Assembly: GCA_028673005.1 (NCBI GenBank)
Contig: CM054115.1
Span: forward strand, 2,480,001 to 2,544,000
DNA: 64,000 nucleotides
From: Tanypteryx hageni
Taxonomy: Eukaryota; Arthropoda; Insecta; Odonata; Petaluridae
Reading direction: 5' to 3'
Below the pieces are notes generated by a model. That model worked only from the letters and a program-made list of their open reading frames with translations, did not search any database and was not told the DNA's origin. Shown here piece by piece: positions 24,387 through 36,741 of this stretch. A program made the position numbers and the translations under genes. The stretch's first letter is position 1. Each line of letters opens with the position of its first letter.

Positions 24387-27300
24387 GTGGAGGCGATAGA
24401 CGGAGGAAAGATAGAGGTGGAGGCTATAGAGTGGAGAATGGTAGTGGGGGAAGCGATAGAGGGAGGAACGATAGTAGAGAATGCGATAGAGGGAGGAACG
24501 ATCGAGGTGGAGGCGATAGACGGAGGAACGATAGAGGTGGAGGCTATAGTGTGGAGAATGGTAGTGGGGGATGCGATAGTGGGAGGAACCATAGTAGAGG
24601 ATGCGATAGAGGGAGGAACGATTGAGGTGGAGGCGATAGACGGAGGAACGATAGAGGTGGAGGCTATAGAGTGGAGAATGGTAGTGGGGGAAGCGATAGA
24701 GGAGAAACGATAGTAGAGGATGCGATAGAGGGAAGAACGATCGAGGTGGAGGCGATAGACGGAGGAACGATAGAGGTGGAGGCTATAGAGTGGAGAATGG
24801 TAATGGGGGAAGCGATAAAATGAGAAACGATAGTAGAGGTGGCGATAGAGGTAGGAACGATCGAGGTGGAGGCGATAGACGGAGGAACGATAGAGGTGGA
24901 GGTTATAGATTGGAGAATGTTTAGGGGGGAAGCGATAGAGGGAGGAACGATAGTAGAGGATGCGATAGAATGAGGAACGATCGAGGTGGAGGCGATAGAC
25001 GGAGGAACGATAGAGGTGGAGGCTATAGAGTGGAGAAAGGTAATGGGGGAAGCGATAGAATGAGGAACGATAGTAGAGGAGGCGATAGAATGAGGAACGA
25101 TCGAGGTGGAGGCGATAGACGGAGGAACGATAGAGGTGGAGGCTATAGAGTGGAGAATGGTAATGGGGGAAGCGATAGAATGAGGAACGATAGTAGAGGA
25201 GGCGATAGAGGGAGGAACGATCGAGGTGGAGGCGATAGACGGAGGAACGATAGAGGTGGAGGCTATAGAGTGGAGAATGGTAGTGGGGGAAGCGATAGAG
25301 GGAGGAACGATAGTAGAGGAGGCGATAGAGTGAGGAACGATCGAGGTGGAGGCGATAGACGGAGGAACGATAGAGGTGGAGGCTATAGAGTGGAGAATGT
25401 TTAGTGGGGGAAGCGAGAGAGGGAGGAACGATAGTAGAGGATGCGATAGAATGACGAACGATCGAGGTGGAGGCGATAGACGGAGGAACGATAGAGGTGG
25501 AGACTATAGAGTGGAGAATGGTAATGGGGGAAGCTATAGAATGAGGAACGATAGTAGAGGAGGCGATAGAGTGAGGAACGATCGAGGTGGAGGCGATAGA
25601 CGGAGGAACGATAGAGGTGGAGGCTATAGAGTGGAGAATGTTTAGTGGGGGAAGCGATAGAGGGAGGAACGATAGTAGAGGATGCGATAGAATGAGGAAC
25701 GATCGAGGTGGAGGCGATAGACGGAGGAACGATAGAGGTGGAGGCTATAGAGTGGAGAATGTTTAGGGGGGAAGCGATAGGGGGAGGAACGATAGTAGAG
25801 GATGCGATAGAATGAGTAACGATCGAGGTGGAGGCGATAGACGGAGGAACGATAGAGGTGGAGGCTATAGAGTGGAGAATGGTAATGGGGGAAGCGATAG
25901 AATGAGGAACGATAGTAGAGGAGGCGATAGAGGGAGGAACGATCGAGGTGGAGGCGATAGACGGAGGAACGATAGAGGTGGAGGCTATAGAGTGGAGAAT
26001 GGTAGTGGGGGAAGCGATAGAGGGAGGAACGATAGTAGAGGAGGCGATAGAGTGAGGAACGATCGAGGTGGAGGCGATAGACGGAGGAACGATAGAGGTG
26101 GAGACTATAGAGTGGAGAATGTTTAGTGGGGGATGCGATAGAGGGAGGAACGATAGTAGAGGATGTGAAAGAAGAAGGAACGATCGAGGTGGAGGCGATA
26201 GATGGAGGAACGATAGAGGTGGAGGCTATAGAGTGGAGAATGGTAATGGGGGAAGCGATAGAATGAGGAACGATAGTAGAGGAGGCGATAGAGTGAGGAA
26301 CGAACGAGGTGGAGGCGATAGACGGAGGAACGATAAAGGTGGAGTCTATAGAGTGGAGAATTGTAGTGGGGGAAGAGATAGAGGGAGGAACGATAGTAGA
26401 AGAGGCGATGGAGGGAGAAACGATCGAGGTGGAGGCGATAGACGGAGGAACGATAGAGGTGGAGGCTATAGAGTGGAGAATGTTTAGGGGGGAAGCGATA
26501 GAGGGAGGAACGATAGTAGAGGATTCGATAGAGGGAGGAACGATTGAGGTGGAGGCGATAGACGTAGGAACGATAGAGGTGGAGGCTATAGAGTGGAGAA
26601 TGGTAGTGGGGGAAGCGATAGAGGGAGGAACGATAGTAGAGGATGCGATAGAGTGAGGAACGATCGAGGTGGAGGCGATAGACGGAGGAACGATAGAGGT
26701 GGAGGCTATAGAGTGGAAAATGGTAGTAGGGGAAGCGATAGAGGGAGGAACGATAGTAGAGGATGCGATAGAGGGAGGAACGATCGAGGTGGAGGCGATA
26801 GACGGAGGAACGATAGAGGTGGAGGGTATAGAGTGGAGAATGTTTAGGGGGGGAAGCGATAGAGGGAGAAACGATAGTAGAGGAGGCGATAGACGGAGGA
26901 ACGATAGAGGTGCAGGCTATAGATTGGAGAATGGTAGTGGGGGAAGCGATAGAGGGAGGTACGATAGTAGAGAGGCGAAAGAGGGAGGAACGATCGAGGT
27001 GGAGGCGATAGACGGAGGAACGATAGAGGTGGAGGGTATAGAGTGGAGAATGGTAGTGGGGGAAGTGATAGAGGGAGGAACGATAGTAGAGGAGGCGATA
27101 GAGGGAGGAACGATAGAGGTGGAGGCTATAGAGTGGAGAATGTTTAGGGGGGAAGCGATAGAGGGAGGAACGATAGTAGAGGATGCGATAGAATGAGGAA
27201 CGATCGAGGTGGAGGCGATAGACGGAGGAACGATGGAGGTGGAGGCTATAGAGTGGAGAATGGTAATGGGGGAAGCGATAGAATGAGGAACGATAGCAGA

Positions 27301-27868
27301 GGAGGCGATAGAGGGAGGAACGAACGAGGTGGAGGCGATAGACGGAGGAACGATAGAGGTGGAGGCTATGGAGTGGAGAATGGTAGTGGGGGAAGAGATA
27401 GATGGAGGAACGATAGTAGAGGAGGCGATAGATGGAGGAACGATCGAGGTGGAGGCGATAGACGGAGGAACGATAGAGTTGGAGGCTATAGAGTGGAAAA
27501 TGGTAGTGGGGGAAGCGATAGAGGCAGGAACGATAGAGGTGGAGGCTATAGAGTAGAGAATGGTAGTGGAGGAAGAGATAGAGGGAGGAACGATAGTAGA
27601 GGAGGCGATAGAGGGAGGAACGATCGAGGTGGAGGCGATAGACCGAGGAACGATAGAGTTGGAGGCTATAGAGTGGAAAATGGTAGTGGGGGAAGCGATA
27701 GAGGGAGGAACGATAGTAGAGGATGCGATAGAGTGAGGAACGATCGAGGTGGAGGCGATAGACGGAGGAACGATAGAGGTGGAGGCTATAGAGTGGAGAA
27801 TGTTTAGGGGGGAAGCGATAGAGGGAGGAACGATAGTAGAGGAGGCGATAGAGGGAGGAACGATCGAG
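24387..27868 (+). repeat. HOR unit 8 (3482 bp)
   Basis: This HOR is the twin of 18924-22405 within the 5463-bp duplication. It has a patch of eight substitutions near its end (27798-27826). Confidence 0.87.
27798..27826 (+). other. Eight-substitution patch, likely gene conversion
   Basis: Aligned with its duplicate at 22335-22363, this 29-bp stretch differs at eight positions, while the flanks agree. The replaced sequence (AATGTTTAGGGGGGAAGCG and AGAGGGAGG in place of AATGGTAGTGGGGGAAGAG and AGAGGTATG) matches other monomers of the array. A single short conversion tract explains it better than eight separate mutations. It ends one Arg-Gly-rich open frame at 27807 and joins two in the neighbouring frame. 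Confidence 0.8.
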
Positions 27869-30800
27869 GTGGAGGCGATAGACGGAGGAAAGATAGAGGT
27901 GGAGGCTATAGAGTGGAGAATGGTAGTGGGGGAAGCGATAGAGGGAGGAACGATAGTAGAGAATGCGATAGAGGGAGGAACGATCGAGGTGGAGGCGATA
28001 GACGGAGGAACGATAGAGGTGGAGGCTATAGTGTGGAGAATGGTAGTGGGGGATGCGATAGTGGGAGGAACCATAGTAGAGGATGCGATAGAGGGAGGAA
28101 CGATTGAGGTGGAGGCGATAGACGGAGGAACGATAGAGGTGGAGGCTATAGAGTGGAGAATGGTAGTGGGGGAAGCGATAGAGGAGAAACGATAGTAGAG
28201 GATGCGATAGAGGGAAGAACGATCGAGGTGGAGGCGATAGACGGAGGAACGATAGAGGTGGAGGCTATAGAGTGGAGAATGGTAATGGGGGAAGCGATAG
28301 AATGAGAAACGATAGTAGAGGTGGCGATAGAGGTAGGAACGATCGAGGTGGAGGCGATAGACGGAGAAACGATAGAGGTGGAGGCTATAGAGTGGAGAAT
28401 GTTTAGGGGGGAAGCGATAGAGGGAGGAACGATAGTAGAGGATGCGATAGAATGAGGAACGATCGAGGTGGAGGCGATAGACGGAGGAACGATAGAGGTG
28501 GAGGCTATAGAGTGGAGAATGGTAATGGGTGAAGCGATAGATTGAGGAACGATAGTAGAGGAGGCGATAGAGGGAGAAACGATCGATGTGGAGGCGATAG
28601 ACGGAGGAACGATAGAGGTGGAGGCTATAGAGTGGAGAATGGTAGTGGGGGAAGCGATAGAGGGAGGAACGATAGTAGAGGATGCGATAGAGGGAGGAAC
28701 GATCGAGGTGGAGGCGATAGACGGAGGAACGATAGAGGTGGAGGCTATAGAGTGGAGAATGTTTAGTGGGGGAAGCGATAGAGGGAGGAACGATAGTAGA
28801 GGATGCGATAGAATGAGGAACGATCGAGGTGGATGCGATAGACGGAGGAACGATAGAGGTGGAGGCTATAGAGTGGAGAATGGTAATGGGGGAAGCGATA
28901 GAATGAGGAACGATAGTAGAGGAGGCGATAGAATGAGGAACGATCGAGGAGGAGGCGATAGACGGAGGAACGATAGAGGTGGAGCCTATAGAGTGGAGAA
29001 TGGTAATGGGGGAAGCGATAGAATGAGGAACGATAGTAGAGGAGGCGATAGAGGGAGGAACGATCGAGGTGGAGGCGATAGACGGAGGAACGATAGAGGT
29101 GGAGGCTATAGAGTGGAGAATGTTTAGTGGGGGAAGCGAGAGAGGGAGGAACGATAGTAGAGGATGCGATAGAATGAGGAACGATCGAGGTGGAGGCGAT
29201 AGACGGAGGAACGATAGAGGTGGAGACTAAAGAGTGGAGAATGGTAATGGGGGAAGCGATAGAATGAGGAACGATAGTAGAGGAGGCGATAGAGTGAGGA
29301 ACGATCGAGGTGGAGGCGATAGACGGAGGAACGATAGAGGTGGAGGCTATAGAGTGGAGAATGTTTAGTGGGGGAAGCGATAGAGGGAGGAACGATAGTA
29401 GAGGATGCGATAGAATGAGGAACGATCGAGGTGGAGGCGATAGACGGAGGAACGATAGAGGTGGAGGCTATAGAGTGGAGAATGGTAATGGGGGAAGCGA
29501 TAGAATGAGGAACGATAGTAGAGGAGGCGATAGAATGAGGAACAATCGAGGTGGAGGCGATAGACGGAGGAACGATAGAGGTGGAGGCTATAGAGTGGAA
29601 AATGGTAGTGGGGGAAGAGATAGAGGGATGAACGATAGTAGAGGTGGCGATAGAGGGAGGAACGATCGAGGTGGAGGCGACAGACGGAGGAACGATAGAG
29701 GTGGAGGCTATAGAGTGGAGAATGGTAGTGGGGGAAGAGATAGAGGGAGGAACGATAATAGAGGAGGCGATAGAGGGAGGAACGATAGAGTTGGAGGCTA
29801 TAGAGTGGAGAATGGTAGTGGGGGAAGCGATAGAGGGAGGAACGATAGTATAGTATTCGATAGAGCTAGGAACGATTGAGGTGGAGGCGATAGACGTAGG
29901 ATCGATAGAGGTGGAGGCTATAGAGTGGAAAATGGTAGTGGGGGAAGAGATAGAGGGATGAACGATAGTAGAGGTGGCGATAGAGGGAGGAACGATCGAG
30001 GTGGAGGCGATAGACGGAGAAACGATAGAGTTGGAGGCTATAGAGTGGAGAATGGTAGTGGGGGAAGCGATAGAGGGAGGAACGATAGTAGAGGATGCGA
30101 TAGAGGGAGGAACGATCGAGGTGGAGGCGATAGACGGAGGAACGATAGAGGTGGAGGCTATAGAGTGGAGAATGTTTAGTGGGGGAAGCGATAGAGGGAG
30201 GAACGATAGTAGAGGTTGCGATAGAGGGAGGAACGATCGAGGTGGAGGCGATAGACGGAGGAACGATAGAGGTGGAGGCTATAGAGTGGAGAATGGTAGT
30301 GGGGGAAGAGATAGAGGGAGGAACGATAATAGAGGAGGCGATAGAGGGAGGAACGATCGAGGTGGAGTCGATAGACGGAGGAACGATAGAGTTGGAGGCT
30401 ATAGAGTGGAGAATGGTAGTGGGGGAAGCGATAGAGGGAGGAACGATAGTATAGTATTCGATAGAGGTAGGAACGATTGAGGTGGAGGCGATAGACGTAG
30501 GAACGATAGAGGTGGAGGCTATAGAGTGGAAAATGGTAGTGGGGGAAGAGATAGAGGGATGAACGATAGTAGAGTTGGCGATAGAGGGAGGAACGATCGA
30601 GGTGGAGGCGATAGACGGAGAAACGATAGAGGTGCAGGCTATAGATTGGAGAATGGTAGTGGGGGAAGCGATAGAGGGAGGTACGATAGTAGAGAGGCGA
30701 AAGAGGGAGGAACGATCGAGGTGGAGGCGATAGACGGAGGAACGATAGAGGTGGAGGGTATAGAGTGGAGAATGGTAGTGGGGGAAGTGATAGAGGGAGG

Positions 30801-31410
30801 AACGATAGTAGAGGAGGCGATAGAGGGAGGAACGATAGAGGTGGAGGCTATAGAGTGGAGAATGTTTAGGGGGGAAGCGATAGAGGGAGGAACGATAGTA
30901 GAGGATGCGATAGAATGAGGAACGATCGAGGTGGAGGCGATAGACGGAGGAACGATGGAGGTGGAGGCTATAGAGTGGAGAATGGTAATGGGGGAAGCGA
31001 TAGAATGAGGAACGATAGCAGAGGAGGCGATAGAGGGAGGAACGAACGAGGTGGAGGCGATAGACGGAGGAACGATAGAGGTGGAGGCTATGGAGTGGAG
31101 AATGGTAGTGGGGGAAAAGATAGATGGAGGAACGATAGTAGAGGAGGCGATAGAGGGAGGAACGATCGAGGTGGAGGCGATAGACCGAGGAACGATAGAG
31201 TTGGAGGCTATAGAGTGGAAAATGGTAGTGGGGGAAGCGATAGAGGGAGGAACGATAGTAGAGGATGCGATAGAGTGAGGAACGATCGAGGTGGAGGCGA
31301 TAGACGGAGGAACGATACAGGTGGAGGCTATAGAGTGGAAAATGGTAGTGGGGGAAGAGATAGAGGTATGAACGATAGTAGAGGAGGCGATAGAGGGAGG
31401 AACGATCGAG
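27869..31410 (+). repeat. HOR unit 9 (3542 bp)
   Basis: This HOR is colinear with 7063-10605, without the extra G. The left boundary of the 8198-bp duplication lies inside it, near 28544. Confidence 0.86.
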
Positions 31411-34400
31411 GTGGAGGCGATAGACGGAGGAAAGATAGAGGTGGAGGCTATAGAGTGGAGAATGGTAGTGGGGGAAGCGATAGAGGGAGGAACGATAGTA
31501 GAGAATGCGATAGAGGGAGGAACGATCGAGGTGGAGGCGATAGACGGAGGAACGATAGAGGTGGAGGCTATAGTGTGGAGAATGGTAGTGGGGGATGCGA
31601 TAGTGGGAGGAACCATAGTAGAGGATGCGATAGAGGGAGGAACGATTGAGGTGGAGGCGATAGACGGAGGAACGATAGAGGTGGAGGCTATAGAGTGGAG
31701 AATGGTAGTGGGGGAAGCGATAGAGGAGAAACGATAGTAGAGGATGCGATAGAGGGAAGAACGATCGAGGTGGAGGCGATAGACGGAGGAACGATAGAGG
31801 TGGAGGCTATAGAGTGGAGAATGGTAATGGGGGAAGCGATAGAATGAGAAACGATAGTAGAGGTGGCGATAGAGGTAGGAACGATCGAGGTGGAGGCGAT
31901 AGACGGAGAAACGATAGAGGTGGAGGCTATAGAGTGGAGAATGTTTAGGGGGGAAGCGATAGAGGGAGGAACGATAGTAGAGGATGCGATAGAATGAGGA
32001 ACGATCGAGGTGGAGGCGATAGACGGAGGAACGATAGAGGTGGAGGCTATAGAGTGGAGAATGGTAATGGGTGAAGCGATAGATTGAGGAACGATAGTAG
32101 AGGAGGCGATAGAGGGAGAAACGATCGATGTGGAGGCGATAGACGGAGGAACGATAGAGGTGGAGGCTATAGAGTGGAGAATGGTAGTGGGGGAAGAGAT
32201 AGAGGGAGGAACGATAGTAGAGGAGGCTATAGAGGGAGGAACGATCGAGGTGGAGGCGATAGACGGAGGAACGATAGAGTTGGAGGCTATAGAGTGGAGA
32301 ATGGTAGTGGGGGAAGCGATAGAGGGAGGAACGATAGTAGAGGATGCGATAGAGGGAGGAACGATCGAGGTGGAGGCGATAGACGGAGGAACGATAGAGG
32401 TGGAGGCTATAGAGTGGAGAATGTTTAGTGGGGGAAGCGATAGAGGGAGGAACGATAGTAGAGGATGCGATAGAATGAGGAACGATCGAGGTGGAGGCGA
32501 TAGACGGAGGAACGATAGAGGTGGAGGCTATAGAGTGGAGAATGGTAATGGGGGAAGCGATAGAATGAGGAACGATAGTAGAGGAGGCGATAGAATGAGG
32601 AACGATCGAGGAGGAGGCGATAGACGGAGGAACGATAGAGGTGGAGCCTATAGAGTGGAGAATGGTAATGGGGGAAGCGATAGAATGAGGAACGATAGTA
32701 GAGGAGGCGATAGAGGGAGGAACGATCGAGGTGGAGGCGATAGACGGAGGAACGATAGAGGTGGAGGCTATAGAGTGGAGAATGGTAGTGGGGGAAGCGA
32801 TAGAGGGAGGAAAGATAGTAGAGGAGGCGATAGAGTGAGGAACGATCGAGGTGGAGGCGATAGACGGAGGAATGATAGAGGTGGAGGCTATAGAGTGGAG
32901 AATGTTTAGTGGGGGAAGCGAGAGAGGGAGGAACGATAGTAGAGGATGCGATAGAATGAGGAACGATCGAGGTGGAGGCGATAGACGGAGGAACGATAGA
33001 GGTGGAGGCTATAGAGTGGAGAATGTTTAGTGGGGGAAGCGATAGAGGGAGGAACGATAGTAGAGGATGCGATAGAATGAGGAACGATCGAGGTGGAGGC
33101 GATAGACGGAGGAACGATAGAGGTGGAGGCTATAGAGTGGAGAATGGTAATGGGGGAAGCGATAGAATGAGGAACGATAGTAGAGGAGGCGATAGAATGA
33201 GGAACAATCGAGGTGGAGGCGATAGACGGAGGAACGATAGAGGTGGAGGCTATAGAGTGGAAAATGGTAGTGGGGGAAGAGATAGAGGGATGAACGATAG
33301 TAGAGGTGGCGATAGAGGGAGGAACGATCGAGGTGGAGGCGACAGACGGAGGAACGATAGAGGTGGAGGCTATAGAGTGGAGAATGGTAGTGGGGGAAGA
33401 GATAGAGGGAGGAACGATAATAGAGGAGGCGATAGAGGGAGGAACGATAGAGTTGGAGGCTATAGAGTGGAGAATGGTAGTGGGGGAAGCGATAGAGGGA
33501 GGAACGATAGTATAGTATTCGATAGAGCTAGGAACGATTGAGGTGGAGGCGATAGACGTAGGAACGATAGAAGTGGAGGCTATAGAGTGGAAAATGGTAG
33601 TGGGGGAAGAGATAGAGGGATGAACGATAGTAGAGGTGGCGATAGAGGGAGGAACGATCGAGGTGGAGGCGATAGACGGAGAAACGATAGAGTTGGAGGC
33701 TATAGAGTGGAGAATGGTAGTGGGGGAAGCGATAGAGGGAGGAACGATAGTAGAGGATGCGATAGAGGAAGGAACGATCGAGGTGGAGGCGATAGACGGA
33801 GGAACGATAGAGGTGGAGGCTATAGAGTGGAGAATGTTTAGTGGGGGAAGCGATAGAGGGAGGAACGATAGTAGAGGTTGCGATAGAGGGAGGAACGATC
33901 GAGGTGGAGGCGATAGACGGAGGAACGATAGAGGTGGAGGCTATAGAGTGGAGAATGGTAGTGGGGGAAGAGATAGAGGGAGGAACGATAATAGAGGAGG
34001 CGATAGAGGGAGGAACGATCGAGGTGGAGTCGATAGACGGAGGAACGATAGAGTTGGAGGCTATAGAGTGGAGAATGGTAGTGGGGGAAGCGATAGAGGG
34101 AGGAACGATAGTATAGTATTCGATAGAGGTAGGAACGATTGAGGTGGAGGCGATAGACGTAGGAACGATAGAAGTGGAGGCTATAGAGTGGAAAATGGTA
34201 GTGGGGGAAGAGATAGAGGGATGAACGATAGTAGAGGTGGCGATAGAGGGAGGAACGATCGAGGTGGAGGCGATAGACGGAGAAACGATAGAGTTGGAGG
34301 CTATAGAGTGGAGAATGGTAGTGGGGGAAGCGATAGAGGGAGGAACGATAGTAGAGGATGCGATAGAGGGAGGAACGATCGAGGTGGAGGCGATAGACGG

Positions 34401-36741
34401 AGGAACGATAGAGGTGGAGGCTATAGAGTGGAGAATGTTTAGTGGGGGAAGCGATAGAGGGAGGAACGATAGTAGAGGATGCGATAGAATGAGGAACGAT
34501 CGAGGTGGAGGCGATAGACGGAGGAACGATAGAGGTGGAGGCTATAGAGTGGAGAATGGTAATGGGGGAAGCGATAGAATGAGGAACGATAGTAGAGGAG
34601 GCGATAGAATGAGGAACGATCGAGGTGGAGGCGATAGACGGAGGAACGATAGAGGTGGAAGCTATAGAGTGGAAAATGGTAATGGGGGAAGCGATAGAAT
34701 GAGGAACGATAGTAGAGGAGGCGATAGAGGGAGGAACGATCGAGGTGGAGGCGATAGACGGAGGAACGATAGAGGTGGAGGCTATAGAGTGGAGAATGGT
34801 AGTGGGGGAAGCGATAGAGGGAGGAACGATAGTAGAGGAGGCGATAGAGTGAGGAACGATCGAGGTGGAGGCGATAGACGGAGGAACGATAGAGGTGGAG
34901 GCTATAGAGTGGAGAATGTTTAGGGGGGAAGCGATAGGGGGAGGAACGATAGTAGAGGATGCGATAGAATGAGGAACGATCGAGGTGGAGGCGATAGACG
35001 GAGGAACGATAGAGGTGGAGGCTATAGAGTGGAGAATGGTAATGGGGGAAGCGATAGAATGAGGAACGATAGTAGAGGAGGCGATAGAGGGAGGAACGAT
35101 CGAGGTGGAGGCGATAGACGGAGGAACGATAGAGGTGGAGGCTATAGAGTGGAGAATGGTAGTGGGGGACGCGATAGAGGGAGGAACGATAGTAGAGGAG
35201 GCGATAGAGTGAGGAACGATCGAGGTGGAGGCGATAGACGGAGGAATGATAGAGGTGGAGACTATAGAGTGGAGAATGTTTAGTGGGGGAAGCGATAGAG
35301 GGAGGAACGATAGTAGAGGATGTGATAGAAGAAGGAACGATCGAGGTGGAGGCGATAGATGGAGGAACGATAGAGGTGGAGGCTATAGAGTGGAGAATGG
35401 TAATGGGGGAAGCGATAGAATGAGGAACGATAGTAGAGGAGGCGATAGAGTGAGGAACGAACGAGGTGGAGGCGATAGACGGAGGAACGATAAAGGTGGA
35501 GTCTATAGAGTGGAGAATTGTAGTGGGGGAAGAGATAGAGGGAGGAACGATAGTAGAAGAGGCGATGGAGGGAGAAACGATCGAGGTGGAGGCGATAGAC
35601 GGAGGAACGATAGAGGTGGAGGCTATAGAGTGGAGAATGTTTAGGGGGGAAGCGATAGAGGGAGGAACGATAGTAGAGGATTCGATAGAGGGAGGAACGG
35701 TTGAGGTGGAGGCGATAGACGTAGGAACGATAGAGGTGGAGGCTATAGAGTGGAGAATGGTAGTGGGGGAAGCGATAGAGGGAGGAACGATAGTAGAGGA
35801 TGCGATAGAGTGAGGAACGATCGAGGTGGAGGCGATAGACGGAGGAACGATAGAGGTGGAGGCTATAGAGTGGAAAATGGTAGTGGGGGAAGCGATAGAG
35901 GGAGGAACGATAGTAGAGGATGCTATAGAGGGAGGAACGATCGAGGTGGAGGCGATAGACGGAGGAACGATAGAGGTGGAGGGTATAGAGTGGAGAATGT
36001 TTAGGGGGGGAAGCGATAGAGGGAGGAACGATAGTAGAGGAGGCGATAGACGGAGGAACGATAGAGGTGCAGGCTATAGATTGGAGAATGGTAGTGGGGG
36101 AAGCGATAGAGGGAGGTACGATAGTAGAGAGGCGAAAGAGGGAGGAACGATCGAGGTGGAGGCGATAGACGGAGGAACGATAGAGGTGGAGGGTATAGAG
36201 TGGAGAATGGTAGTGGGGGAAGTAATAGAGGGAGGAACGATAGTAGAGGAGGCGATAGAGGGAGGAACGATAGAGGTGGAGGCTATAGAGTGGAGAATGT
36301 TTAGGGGGGAAGCGATAGAGGGAGGAACGATAGTAGAGGATGCGATAGAATGAGGAACGATCGAGGTGGAGGCGATAGACGGAGGAACGATGGAGGTGGA
36401 GGCTATAGAGTGGAGAATGGTAATGGGGGAAGCGATAGAATGAGGAACGATAGCAGAGGAGGCGATAGAGGGAGGAACGAACGAGGTGGAGGCGATAGAC
36501 GGAGGAACGATAGAGGTGGAGGCTATGGAGTGGAGAATGGTAGTGGGGGAAGAGATAGAGCGAGGAACGATAGTAGAGGAGGCGATAGATGGAGGAACGA
36601 TCGAGGTGGAGGCGATAGACGGAGGAACGATAGAGTTGGAGGCTATAGAGTGGAGAATGGTAGTGGGGGAAGCGATAGAGGCAGGAACGATAGAGGTGGA
36701 GGCTATAGAGTAGAGAATGGTAGTGGAGGAAGAGATAGAGG
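28544..36741 (+). repeat. 8198-bp tandem duplication, left copy
   Basis: This block is repeated head-to-tail at 36742-44939, and the exact breakpoint is ambiguous over about 32 bp of shared sequence. Several variants occur only in these two copies: AGAGTTGGCGATAG near 30572 and 38770, GATACAGGTGG near 31315 and 39513, GGAACGGTTGAGG near 35695 and 43893, and GATGCTATAGAGG near 35920 and 44118. The translated frames I compared were identical across the copies. This makes it the youngest large event in the window, or an assembly duplication. Confidence 0.88.

Larger units (their letters stand above)
23461..28923 (+). repeat. 5463-bp tandem duplication, right copy
   Basis: This is the right-hand copy of 17998-23460. 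After 28923 the sequence returns to the order of super-repeat copy 1 (offset 20,806 bp from 8,100 onward). The main difference from its twin that I found is a dense patch of eight substitutions at 27798-27826. Confidence 0.88.
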
